A DNA stretch of 64,000 bases, from the NCBI RefSeq assembly GCF_910592395.1, contig NC_088315.1, forward strand, positions 9,612,501-9,676,500. The letters are read 5' to 3'. Below are positions 12,495 to 23,752 of the stretch, in pieces. The first letter of the stretch is position 1. The number at the start of each line of letters is the position of its first letter. A program made the position numbers and the translations under genes. This DNA comes from Lineus longissimus (Eukaryota > Nemertea > Pilidiophora > Heteronemertea > Lineidae). The notes under the pieces are model-generated. The model worked only from the letters and a program-made list of their open reading frames with translations, searched no databases and had not been told where the DNA came from.

Positions 12495-12808
12495 GTGCAT
12501 GCAGGGTTTCCACCGCGATTAAATTTGAGGGGAGCAACAAATTTTTTTTTTTCCCAAAAAATATTTTTTTCTAAAATTTCTTTTTTCTTAAAAAGGGTAT
12601 ATGACCCCACCTGAGACGTTTTTTGGCCCTAAAACCGCTACAATTGGCTCCCAAATGCTCTTATTTTACATATCAAATCATCAAAATTACTCATTCGACA
12701 GTAAAACAAACTTTAGTGCTCAAAATTAAGGGGGGGATATCCCCCCTTGAAATATTTTAGGGGGGATGAATCCCCCCATCCCCCCTCTGGCGGAAACCCT
12801 GTGCATGG
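12495..12808. mobile_element. hAT-like MITE with 8-bp target duplication
   Basis: The terminal inverted repeats are AGGGTTTCCACC (from 12503) and the inverse GGCGGAAACCCT (to 12800). Flanks are GTGCATGC and GTGCATGG, a 7/8-matching 8-bp duplication as hAT elements make. The interior is A/T- and G-run-rich with no open frame. It lies about 90 bp beyond the LRRC56 stop. Confidence 0.75.
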
Positions 12809-12897
12809 CCCCATGTCACGCTGGTGACGTACAAAGCACGTTATTCCCTCCTAAAATGTACAGCTTTCGACAATGACCACAAACAACTTAAATCGAA

Positions 12898-15800
12898 TCA
12901 GTGCCTGCTGTTAGATTGCGCTTTGTCCGCTTGACGTGCTATCCTTGGTTGTGATGGTAACGCCATGGCAACGCGTGGACCTCGACTCCGTACAGACGAA
13001 GACTGTGGCGACCTCTCTGCGGGCGATGTGGGTGATCGTATCACAGGCTTGGCTTTGTCGTTCGCCATTGGTTCATGTCGACGTTCTGCCGGCATTCTCA
13101 TACTGGAAGAGTAAAGTAGAGCGTGAAGTGAATTCGATACCTGGAGATGCGGGGCGAGCCCAAGACTTGGCAGGGGAGTAGCTAGCATGGGCAGGGAGGG
13201 TCAAATGCCACCCCCCCCCTCAAAAGTCACAAAAGACTTGTTTTTTACATTGATCTTGGCTGAAAAGTTCCAGAAGTTTCATTTTGCCCCGCCACCCTTC
13301 TCCATAGCCTTTTGCACTCCCAAGACCAAAAACCTAGCTACGCCCCGCTTGGAGAAAGGGAGGGCTCGATCTGGAGGAGTTCCAACTCTTGGATCACCAC
13401 CTGAGATGTAATACCAACATTGTGAGTTTTAACTTCGAGGAAGACTTGCACTCTACACTAAAAGCTACGTTGTAAAGCCAAACCTGAAACCACTGACTGT
13501 TAGTTCATGTTAGATTACTGTTAACCGTGAAATTTAGCGAGCGTTTTATTTTCGCGAATTTCGCGAATGCCAGTTGAAACGCGAAAATTAATCTCGCGAA
13601 AATTCATATCGCGAAAATCCGCATGTTAAAACGGCAATTACAACAGCCCTAAACATCGTCAAACTGACTCATGAAAACATCGTCAAACTGACTCATGATC
13701 TCAATAATTGAATCGCGCACTGCGTAACCCGTTAGCACTGATAAACATTATGCAGTTTAACAAGTCGCTACCGTAAGTACTTTTTACACTCAACATTGAT
13801 TTTTGAGCAGTGTCAATCGCGAAATTTATTCGTCGCAAATTTCTGGGTGGTCCTATTCGCGAAAATTTAGCGTCGCGAAAATTTCACGGTTTACAGTAGT
13901 CATTCTGTAAGGGCAGAGTGCTTGTGTAAACCAGACAACCAGGCAAGGATAAAAAGATCTGAAATTAAACTGGATAGTCCGGGCTCGTCAGCTCGGTAAT
14001 TGCAGCCAGACCAGGAGAGGGACACTTCAAAATAAAACCTGACTGATGTCGGAGCGCACTAGCTGTACCAGTGTCTAACCACGTACACAACAACAATATA
14101 ACCACTGTATGCTTGCATGAACCAGACAGCTGACCTCTAAACATCAATTACCTAGGGCAGAGGTGGGGTGCTACAGGCATAGATTTACTACAGAAACTAA
14201 CAAATTAGTGTCATCTACTTTGAAATTAGTTTAGTTTTCCTTGAAATTTTTGGCAAATCTGCACCTGCCGTTGATCCAAATATTCAAAACCCTGGTCAGC
14301 CTTCAGACACAATATTCTATCAAACGGCAACCAGAAATGTACAAGTTCTACATGTACAATTACTCTACCTTCTCGAGTCCTTAACAACACCAGACGACTC
14401 GCGTTGTCTTTCGTCCCGACCGGCAGACGATCGTCTCTGGACTCCTGGCAAGACTCTAAAGCCGTCTGACCCATGACCTTTGGCACTTGACCATTGACTC
14501 GACGATGTGCCGGTCCTGGATTCCTCACTATCGGACGCAGCTTCAAACGATTCATCATGGCGAGGGGAGCGTTTCCGGGGATTCCCATTTAGATGACTTT
14601 CTGACTTAGTAGCTGGTTGGTATTTCCTGGCTCGTACAGCCCCGCTTGCCGAAAGCCTATTAGCACCTGTTGATTAAAATGTTAAAGTGCAAACTACATG
14701 GCTAGCTAAGCGGTGCAGAAAAACCAACACCATAAGCTATGTGACCAAGACTCAGCGATACCAATGAAGGGAGGCAAAGAGTCTGAAATAGTTTTCTTGT
14801 GAAAATGTTGTCCTTTACCACCAGCAATCATTACCACAAAATGCTTATTTTTGGTCTAATTTTGAAGGTTAAAAAATCCACAGAGAGTTGAAACAGACAT
14901 CTTTCAATTCCAGCTGTCAAATTTAGCATTTGTTGGGGGAAGTCCGAAATCTTACTAAGTCAGAAATTTGACATCACCTCTGTTTAATTCATGCATATGC
15001 TTGAATTCCTAGATAATTAGTTCCCTACTATCATAGCAAACGTTTTAGATCGGGGGCTGGTTGCACAAAAATGTTTTTGCTAATGTTGGCATAAACCTTA
15101 TGCCAGATGCTCTCATAGTCCTACTGCCTGGGTGCAGCCCTCGGACAAAAGAATAATGGAGAACCTTGTCCAGTCCTTAAAGGAGTACGCCGTTCGTAAT
15201 TACTGGTAGTCCAGGAAAATAGAAATGCAGTTATGCACAATGTCGTAGTGCAGTTATTATACATACAAATTTGCTGAAAGTTGGTATCTAGAGTATTTCT
15301 ATAGCTGTTTACACCAAGGCAATGTCAAAATTTACACCAGTATTCAGTACGTTTCACTCAATTGGAAATTTTCAAATTCAATTACAAATTTCAAATTTTC
15401 AACGAATGGCGTAAGCCTTTAAAGAGATTCCACGAAAACTTCATGGTTCTGGTCAATTCCCAACCTACCGTTGTGACTTTCCGCTCCTCTCTGCCTCTCC
15501 GTCCCTCTCGCAGCGCTCTTCACCTCGGCACTACCAGAACCGGAACCGGAGCCAGCAACACGTGCGCTCCCGTGACCAGTAACCCGTTGCGAATGTCTAT
15601 TAATAGCACTGTTCTCACGATCCAGCTCCTCAGTATACATTAAACGACTACATCTTTCCATCTCCGCCATAAAGTCTTGTTCTAATTTCGACGTGTCAAA
15701 ATCGGAACTCCTATCGGTCGACACGCCTAGAGAACTCCTATCAGAATGCCCCGCACTATCTAGGTCAATGCTATCTAAATTGTCTTGCGGCTCCGGGCCA

Positions 15801-18800
15801 AGAGCACTGTATAAGATCTCTGTGTCGCTTTCCTCCCCGTCAGATGACACAACGATTTCTTCATCTATTCGCAGAACCTGTGGTACATTTTCCTTCTCCC
15901 GTTCAGCTTGTACTCTAAGAGGAATGAAGAACATGAATTAAATGTCAAAAAATAACGGCAGTGTTTATAGTGTTTTTATAGACCAGGGTCTGTCTCAAAG
16001 CACTTTAAAGGGGGACTTTAGGCAGGAGCAGAGGGGTTCAATCGGGTGAGGAATGTGCACAGTAATGGCACTTAATCATGTTAGATTCAGCACTAAATAT
16101 ATTCATTGTACAGGCATGAATAGTTTTGACGTACTGTGAGATGTGAGAGACCCCTATTGGCGACATTGTGTAACTTTATCTTGCCTACCAAACAGATGCC
16201 TATAGTTCCCCTTTAAGAGACTGTCACTATTTATTTGGTCTCGTAATCTTTTAGCTATTTCTGAGAAAGTCTTCTTAAAATGGATGTGTGGGAACTGCTT
16301 CTTACTGTAGACCTCTGCACAAAGCATGTGACGAGTCAAGGTGTTTATAGCCACCATCATGCGAGAAACAACAGAGAACTAGTCTCCTGCGCAGCCCCAG
16401 AACTATATTCATTGATGACATACTTTCATGACTGCCAACACAGACTGCCATTTTGTTTCACCTCCAGTTCGATTCCTGGTCGGTCTCAGCACACTTAGTC
16501 ATGTGACAGAGAGGGCGACTCTCTTCCACAGCATAGGTTTCCTCCGGGGTCTCCAGTTTCCTCCTACTTACATTACAGTCGCCCAATATTGTTTAAAGAG
16601 CTAATAATGTCCTTTTTGACGCTCAGCTCTCCAATCAATATTTTAAATTTTAAATACAGAAGATTTACAACACGAGCAAACTTACTCTGAATTGTGTAAC
16701 CTCCATTCACTCAGCTCCTCAAATATTCCCTCAAGATTCTTATCATCTCGAACGGCCGCTGCCTGATCGTAGGGTTTCTCTGGCTCTGACCGATATTCAG
16801 AGAATAATTTTGGTGGCGTCTGCACAACTGGTTGCTGTATCGTCTGCTTTCTTCGCGCCCTCAGAGCTTTTGATGGATTGCCACAAACTACGGTGCCCAA
16901 TGTCAACTGGCTGGCATCATCAGTGGACAAATCGGTGTTATCTGCAGTAAAAGTGTCTAAAATTACTTTTGGGGAAAACTTGATTTGTTCGAAACATTGA
17001 AATAGTATTCACTACAACCAATTTGCGACAGCCAATCTCATGACGTCATGATGCAATGCACTATGATGACGCTACGTCATTGATGCGACTGATATCGCAG
17101 AAAGCTGCAGCCAAGGACAACTGAATAACATATAAGTTGACGTCACTGTCCTTTTGGGCCGCCGTGGAAAAACTAATGGGCTGATTTCTTCGAAGATTGG
17201 TTTTTCTTCAATCTAATCTTGGGACCCAACACAATGGTGGTTTACAGTATGCAATTCAGTTTAATACACAGATAATTTGGATACAGCAATCGCTTGTTTT
17301 CCTTGACCAAGCAGTGCACACTGGGATGAGGTATAGCCATCTTTAAAACAAACAACTCTACGACAGCTCTCTACAAACAGCCATGCTACAGCTCTTTCCA
17401 CAAACAGACATGCTGCAGCTCTTTCTACAAACAGCTACGCTCTTTCTACCAACAGCCATGCCACAGCTCTTTCTACAAAGAGCCATGCCACAGCTCTTTC
17501 TACAAAGAGCCATGCCACAGCTCTTTCTACAAACAGCCATGGTACAGCTCTTTCTACAAACAGCCATGGTACAGCTCTTTCTACAAACAGCCATGCCACA
17601 GCTCTTTCTACAAACAGCCATGGTACAGCTCTTTCTACAAACAGCCATGCCACAGCTCTTTCTACAAACAGCCATGCCATAGCTCTTTCTACAAACAGCC
17701 ATGGTACAGCTCTTTCTACAAACAGCCATGGAAAAGCTCTTTCTACAAACAGCCATGCCACAGCTCTTTCCACAAACAGCCATGCCACAGCTCTTTCTAC
17801 AAACAGCCATGCCACAGCTCTTTCTACAAACAGCCATGCCACAGCTCTTTCTACAAACAGCCATGCCACAGCTCTTTCTACAAACAGCCATGGTACAGCT
17901 CTTCCTCCAAACAGCCATGCCACAGCTCTTTCTACAAAGAGCCATGCCACAGCACTTTCTACAAACAGCCATGCTCTTTCCACATCACTTCGCCATCAAG
18001 GAAGGGCACACTCACCACTCGATCCAGGCCTAGCAGTCCCAGGCCTTGCAGTCATAGGTCTAGCTGTAGTCGGCCTTGACGTCATGGGTCTGCTCGTTGT
18101 CGGACGTGCCATAGTCATGGGCCGTTTCGCGGTAGTTGGTCGAAGAACTGATCCTGGAGTATACCCTGTCGTCGGTCTAAAAGCCGTTCCAGGCCTGGCT
18201 AAAGGAACAGGACTATCCGTCTCCTCGTTATTCAATAAATCACCCTCAGCCATAAGTTCATTGATTAAAGCCCAATCGTCCTCAAACACACTGACTTGCT
18301 GTTTCTTTTTCTTGGGCGGCCGTAAACTAGACATTTTTGACTTATTCGTATTCTTAAATATCGGCTCATCGTCTAATATTTTTAACTGGGGTAGTGCTTT
18401 TATCACAGCTTCTCGATAGTCGTAACTTGGCTGAAAAAGAAAAATATCAATCATGAAACTGATGACAAAGGCATACTGTTTTTAGAAATCATCATACGAG
18501 GTTATATATTTGGAGAAGGAAACGGTCTTTTCGACATCTTCATTTTAGCATATAAAGGATGAGAGTCAACTTTTGACAGGTCATGATGAGAATTTCTGGG
18601 TTTGGGGAGTCTGAAGTTCTGGGGGCTAATTTTTGTCCACCGGTCTACCATGTTCCAGGGCATATAGCGGGATTCCCAAATCGACACCAGTGAACACATT
18701 TGGCTCAAACCCCATCCGAATCTTATGCAGGCAGGCAGGACCATTCTGATTGCACAGTGAGACGACGCATTGATTCTTTAAGTACTACTTTCAAGTGTGA

Positions 18801-21800
18801 TCAGTAGTGATTTGACCATAATTGATGCACAGTCGTACATGAATATGAAAATGGAAAAGAAAAGAAAGCCATTTTTAGTTCTGTGGACATCTGGCTGTAG
18901 CCCTCATTCCATCTTCAAAGCCGTGTGTTCTGGAGATTTTAGCTGTGCATACTTTACCTCTGCTTTATCTGGTGACGGTGTGACACATATAGGGTTCCCA
19001 TCCAAGGTCAGATTGCTCAGATTTGAGCATAATGCCAAGAATTCAACTTGAGAGATTTCTTCGATGTTATTTCTGAAAAGAAGGTCAGAATCAGTTTTAT
19101 AGTAATAGCTGCACCTAGGTACTATTATTTGAGGCAACAATATTATACAATCGCAAAGCTATTTCACTGTAATCTGTTCAGCATGAAGTTTTAACCTAAA
19201 AGCCCAAAGGGTTGCCACCAGGAAACGAAATTCAAGCAAGTTTTTAAATGCTGAGTTATTTTTTCAGAGCAGAACAGTGTACATGCCTTCCAGTATTTTG
19301 AGTTGGATTGCACTGCAATTCTACCATATGTGCATGTATCACAGCAAATGCTCTGATTGCACGTTTTCTTTTACAGAAAATGGCCACAGTTAACTAGAAT
19401 TACAATATTTCAACAATTTTCAAAGGAAAATTTAATGATATGTAAATCAAATGGCCGGAATTTTTTGGTATAATTCAAGATTATCATTGTGTGTATCATT
19501 TGAGTCAACTTACCCTTCTAGATCTAATATCTGGATATTTTCTAACATGCTGCATGGTCCTAACTCTGATATCTCGTTGTAAGATAGGTACAATTCTCGT
19601 AGATTCGCCATCGACGATACTCCGTCGAGTTCTTGTAGTCCACATCGACCCATCCACAGCACACGTAAACTGTCTAAACTAGAACCAAGGTCTCTGGAAT
19701 ATAAGCATAACAATATCATCAACTGATGTTGCATGACTGAAAATTTGATTGGCAGGTGACTTTTGTGCATCTTTTTTCCCTGGGTTTCTGGCCAGCATTT
19801 CATAATTCCTCTACTTGTACATCATAGCAAAAGGGTTAACACTGTACAATGGCACATTCATTCATGGTCTCACTGCAAAAGGATGGAGCAAAAAAGCTGG
19901 CCAAACCTGAGGTTTGGACAAAACAAGAGCCCCATCTGGGAGGTGTCTGTTGAGTCGTGTTTCTGCTGGATAGAAATAGAAGGGCACAGCACCCGGCCCC
20001 AATGAAAGTGCCCCCAGCCTTTCTTCAGAACAGCTAATCTTGTAAATTACAAAAGGGTACCAACCCTTCCCTTTTCTCAGTTCACCACACCCTTTTCTTT
20101 GCTAATTTCAAAAATCCCTACCCTTTCCAAATTCTGGTGAAACACTTTAATATAATATAACCAAAACAGACATTGGGGTATCAAGACATCTGTTCAAAGT
20201 ACCTTAACTAAACATTGAAATCGATGTAATTTGAAATGAATTCTTATGAAGCACCAATAGTGTAATCCAGAATACACAACAGATATGTGAAATTTGAAAC
20301 AGTTCACCATTATGTGCCTTAAACACTCAGATAGTCAAACCCATATCAAGTTTAAAACTAGATCAGATTCAGAGGCTCCAGTGCTGCACTCAGTATTAAA
20401 TTATCATGATATCGCACATTTAGCAAGCACAAGCTCACCTCAAAAACCTTAGCAGCAAAGAGATAAATTGAGAAAATACTAGAATTGGTATTCCTTACAC
20501 AGAGGGTTTGAAATCGATAAAATGTTCGCGAAAATCTCTCTGTTTACTGCACCAAATTTCAAATTTGACCCAGGGCTAGTATTCTATTGCTGATGTGGCC
20601 CGAAAAGAGGGCATTTTTTGGCTTTTTTTAAAAAAGGCACTTTTATCAGAGTTCACCACCATGATATAGCACTTTTCAGCTAATGATTTACATTTTGTGC
20701 ATTGTGAGACCAGCTAAATCCATTACACACCTGAGCAGTGTTATGAAATAAACATTTACCAACCAAAAAAAACAAACTCGCTCATGCAAATAAAGGCAAT
20801 AAATGCTTGTAAGTACTTACCGTATACTAGCGATTATGCTGTTGGAGAGTTTTAACTGGGAGAGACTTGGGAGCATTGAGCCGAAATTTCCCAGGCTAGT
20901 TTCACTTGTGTCGACCTTCATTTCTAGACTGGTGACTTGTTCAAGGTCATCCACTCCTGTTAGCGCACGCTGAAAAAAGTTACAATATTTTCATGCAAAC
21001 ACAAAACTAAGAGTAAGACCAACATCGCATGGTGTAAATGCATGTCGTATTCATTAATTCAGTGCCTTCATTTATTTATGTATGTGATCAAAATGATACT
21101 TAAAGGCAGCACTGAAAAGATTTTGTACTTTTGATTCTAATAACTCCCGATATATTACTCATCACAACGTCCTAATACATCATCATCATCAACATTTCAT
21201 CATTATTACTGGCGTCGTAACCCTACTGAATTTTTGCAGACGGAACTGGTGTCCACTATAAGCTACTGTCCATGTGTGTGAAATCTCATACTTGCCCTGG
21301 CATAGACACTCAGGTACAAGGGACAACATCTTTTAGTCTTATCCGACAGACCCTCATAGATTTTTTATCTCATACTGAGCCTCAAACTTGTTGTGAAAAG
21401 CCAGGAATTTAATTTCTCTCTGGAGATTTTATAATGATTTCAGATTGCATCACTGGAACCCTTAACTTGAAGTGCAACCTACGATGCCTGCACAGAAAGG
21501 CCACGCTTTCACTTGTAAACTGGAGATAACGGGTATATGAAAATTCAGTAGAAATTCAGATACAAACGTTCCTGACCAATGAATGTTCCACAGTGCTTGG
21601 TCTTCGGTCTTTCTCGGGAAGGTATATAAAACCGTCAGCTTAAAAAACTGCTTTCCACATGCGGCTTGGGTCTCATTCCATTTGAAGCTGGTAAATACTC
21701 CTTCAACTTACCAATCGTCTTGGTGATAAATATTCCTCGAGAAGGACATCTGTCTCTTCAATCATAATAGGCTCCGGGTTGATACAACTCTCCTTGTAGC

Positions 21801-22407
21801 TCCGGATCTGGACTCCCCGGGCAAGGGCACTCTTTGGCCTCACAGAGGGATCCATCATTGGTAGGCTGAAAATGAGAGCCCAACAAATAAAATTGTTGAT
21901 AGCGCAGTGGAAGGCGACAGCCTCAGGATCGAGAGGTCGTGGGTTCGACTCACAGCCGAGTCACTGCTTGGTTCCCTTATTGGCCAAGTTCAGGTGAGCA
22001 CCTTTCTGGTTAATCCTTGAAACCCCAGATTGATTTCTGTGGCAATCGGGGTAATAGTATGTTATCCAAAAGCACTTTGAGCAAGGAAACCTAGATAATC
22101 ACTGTATAAGAACTCATAATCATAATATCATTATTGATAAATCAAGAAGAGCAAAGAGCACAGAGTACTTGGCAATTGGGTGGCCCACACATGAACAAGA
22201 ACAAAGTTTTTCATTCATTGGGTGAGAAAAAAGTGATCCACATACTTTTTCACTGTTCTATTCTATTTCTTAGACCTGGCGTGAGCCTCATGAGACTCGA
22301 GTTACTTTTTTCATTAAACTTTGCAGCAAATAGTGACACAGAATAAGACCAATTACTTACTTGAATTGTTGAATAGCCGGGACTGAGGATTCCTGTACCA
22401 CAGCCAT
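12898..22407 (-). CDS. LRRC56: Leucine-rich repeat-containing protein 56, complete
   Basis: Ciliary protein; known family role is outer dynein arm assembly/transport in motile cilia. Coding exons: 22407-22361, 21865-21712, 20969-20821, 19693-19514, 19072-18958, 18430-18016, 16941-16686, 15914-15469, 14666-14369, 13102-12898. Phases agree throughout; 2265 nt, 754 residues, longer than human (about 542). Recognised blocks in order: LLEEYLSPRRL (~57-67); LRR segment ~70-205 with VTSLEMKVD, LGSSLDSLRVLWMGRCGL, LRELYLSYNEIS, IQILDLEG and LTLDGNPICV; the post-LRR cap YDYREAVIKALPQLKILDD; and the distal LRRC56 signature VVCGNPSKALRARRKQ (~372-387). Residues ~290-350 are a basic RPTT/RPMT-repeat tail. 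The first exon (47 nt) is inferred from an ATG, frame fit and a GTAAGT donor; if wrong, the ATG in exon 2 (PMMDPS) would start the protein. The extra C-terminus is Ser/Arg-rich and unfolded-looking. Confidence 0.93.
13516..13898. mobile_element. TA-flanked MITE rich in TTCGCGAA palindromes
   Basis: Ends TACTGTTAACCGTGAAATTT and, inverted, TACTGTAAACCGTGAAATTT, about 383 bp. The interior has many TCGCGAAAAT blocks and a 24-bp internal direct repeat (AAACATCGTCAAACTGACTC, at 13652 and 13675). No open frame. CAGT-type ends with TA suggest Tc1/mariner-pogo mobilisation, by inference. Located in the last LRRC56 intron. Confidence 0.8.
15177..15422. mobile_element. TTAA-flanked MITE, T2/Kolobok-like family 1, copy b
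   Basis: Full-length sister of 824-1064: begins TTAAAGGAGTACGCCGTTCG and ends CGAATGGCGTAAGCCTTTAA. It stops 46 bp from the LRRC56 splice donor at 15468. Confidence 0.85.
16005..16216. mobile_element. TTAA-flanked MITE, family 2, copy a
   Basis: Begins TTAAAGGGGGACTTTAGGCA and ends TGCCTATAGTTCCCCTTTAA (inverse). 212 bp. Shares the interior block GAGACCCCTATTGGCGACAT (or inverse) with the copy at 33263 and more weakly with 58502. Confidence 0.8.
16455..16665 (+). mobile_element. SINE with truncated head in LRRC56 intron
   Basis: A B-box-like AGTTCGATTCCTGG is followed by CATGTGACAGAGAGGGCGAC, TTTCCTCCGGGGTCTCCAGT and CCCAATATTGTTTAAAGAGC. The same body occurs at 36470-36880, where it is interrupted by a MITE; this copy serves as the empty-site reference. 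Confidence 0.7.
17354..17975. repeat. Minisatellite, 27-bp unit, about 23 copies, LRRC56 intron 6
   Basis: Head-to-tail copies of CTCTTTCTACAAACAGCCAT+GCCACAG with few changes. Because 27 is divisible by three and the unit lacks stops in several frames, both strands carry long open frames (up to 204 residues, e.g. MAVCRKSCG repeats on the minus strand). There is no start context or homology, so these are shadows. The array ends about 40 bp from the LRRC56 donor at 18015. Confidence 0.95.
21180..21440 (-). mobile_element. SINE fragment, same family as 240-600
   Basis: Shares the order GGCGTCGTAACCCTACTGAA, GTGTCCACTATAAGCTACTG, TCCGACAGACCCTCATAGAT and AAAGCCAGGAATTTAATTTC with 290-500. The tRNA head is lost in this copy. 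Located in LRRC56 intron 2. Confidence 0.6.
21895..22120 (+). mobile_element. tRNA-headed SINE in LRRC56 intron 1
   Basis: The plus strand has TTGATAGCGCAGTGGAAGGC (A-box-like), GGTCGTGGGTTCGACTCACA (B box), the body block ACCCCAGATTGATTTCTGTG and the tail AAAAGCACTTTGAG ... ACTGTATAAGAA. Same family as 8255-8497 by body and tail. Confidence 0.8.
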
Positions 22408-23752
22408 TTATTCAAATGATGGAGCCAAGTCTATAGTCATCAACAGTCGATCTGGAGAGAAGATTGAACATGTTTGAATGGGAGAGTAACACCCAATACG
22501 TCGGTAAAAACAGAAAATCTGGACTTGTCTCCTTTTTTTCAGTTAGAAAATATAGTGGAACCTCCCTTAGAGGACACCTCTCTATCAAGGACAAACTCTC
22601 TATTAAGGACACTAGTTTTGGTCCCAAATCGGTACTATCCATTCAATTTGACCTCTGTAATCAGGACACCTCTCTATTGAGGACAGCATTTGCCAGTCCC
22701 AAGGGTGTCCTAAATAGAGAGGTTCTTCTGTAAATTATCCTTTAGCTGAAATTGTAAAAACGATCATGGTGTATTTTATGAGTTTGTCCCCATGGGCCCA
22801 TTTAATCAACTTAAAACTTTTGCCTAGAAAGAAAGACAAAAGACACAGTATCAACCCAGGTTCATCATGATGCACATTGTAGCAAATGATGATGGATGAA
22901 GATACCAAATAAATCAAATCGACCTTTTGGAAGAAGTTTAATAGGGCTGGTAGGGCACTGCCACTGACAAGTAACAAGTTTCACCTGGAACGAAGGGTCC
23001 CAGTGGGTTATGGTATGTCCGATGTCGGCCAAGGCCTTCAGAGTATGCACATTTGATTTGTTAAGCCTACCACATGACCGGTATGGAATCATGGCATCCT
23101 GACATAACCAGTGATTTTCAATATACTCCTCCACTCGAGTGTTTTCTTAATTGATCGAAGGAGTCGAAGATATGCTTTAGTTTACATTTACATTACATGA
23201 CACTAGTCACTACAGCATACAGGTCATATCCGGTACACGCGCTACACTATACCCAAAACATGCCACCGCAACTTCCAGGCTGTATTGATTGAAAGTTTAA
23301 TGTTCACATCTCCATCCACATATTCAGGAGTTTTGTCACAACTGACTCTCTGTCTGTGATTCATCCAACATTACTACAGGTACAACCGTCCGTGCATTGC
23401 CAATGCATTGCATGCACTCATGCACTGAAGAAAAAATGGAAGTTTAATTTCACTGACAAGACTTTCGCTATCTCCCCCTGAGATACGTTTAAAAGGAACT
23501 AGATGACTTACATCGCCCATCTCCGTATATAAGGAAACATTCACCGAAATTCAGCCGAGTTTTTGAGAGTTGTGTACAGTAGCAACCAAATCATCGTCGG
23601 CCATTTTGGAATCAGGAATGTGGCTGCTCTGCGCAGGTGCCCCGCAAACTTCCTGTCTAGTGTGTAAACAAACCGTCACTCCCGCGAAAAAAGCACGTGG
23701 CTTTTGTCATCGTTTTGACATCCCTTACAATCAATACTTTGCCTATAACGAG
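22408..23752. promoter_or_regulatory. Divergent spacer between LRRC56 and THYN1
   Basis: The two genes are head to head with about 1.35 kb between start codons, about 180 bp of it a pogo-like MITE (22551-22732). This must hold both promoters. No TATA box is evident at the expected spot; an ETS-like AACTTCCTG lies about 100 bp before the THYN1 ATG. Calling it a shared bidirectional promoter is inference from arrangement only. Confidence 0.4.
22551..22732. mobile_element. pogo/Tigger-like MITE, copy B
   Basis: TA-flanked: TATAGTGGAACCTCCCTTAG at one end, AGAGGTTCTTCTGTA at the other, with the interior CTCTATTAAGGACACTAGTT shared with the other copies. Lies just upstream of the LRRC56 start codon (about 145 bp). 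Confidence 0.85.

Noticed and set aside
15419-15468. Extension of LRRC56 exon 8 past the GTAGGT donor
   Set aside because: It would end the protein early and run into a MITE, while the next exon joins in frame through the donor at 15468.
16990-17160. Another CRE-rich MITE (several TGACGTCA-like sites)
   Set aside because: No terminal inverted repeats or matching copy could be found.
17358-17983. Long open frames on both strands (up to 204 residues)
   Set aside because: They are translations of a 27-bp minisatellite with no homology or gene context.
23570-23752. N-terminal extension of THYN1 from an upstream ATG
   Set aside because: The sequence is unlike the family's N-terminus and probably lies in the 5' UTR or promoter; the ATG at 23753 gives the usual length.
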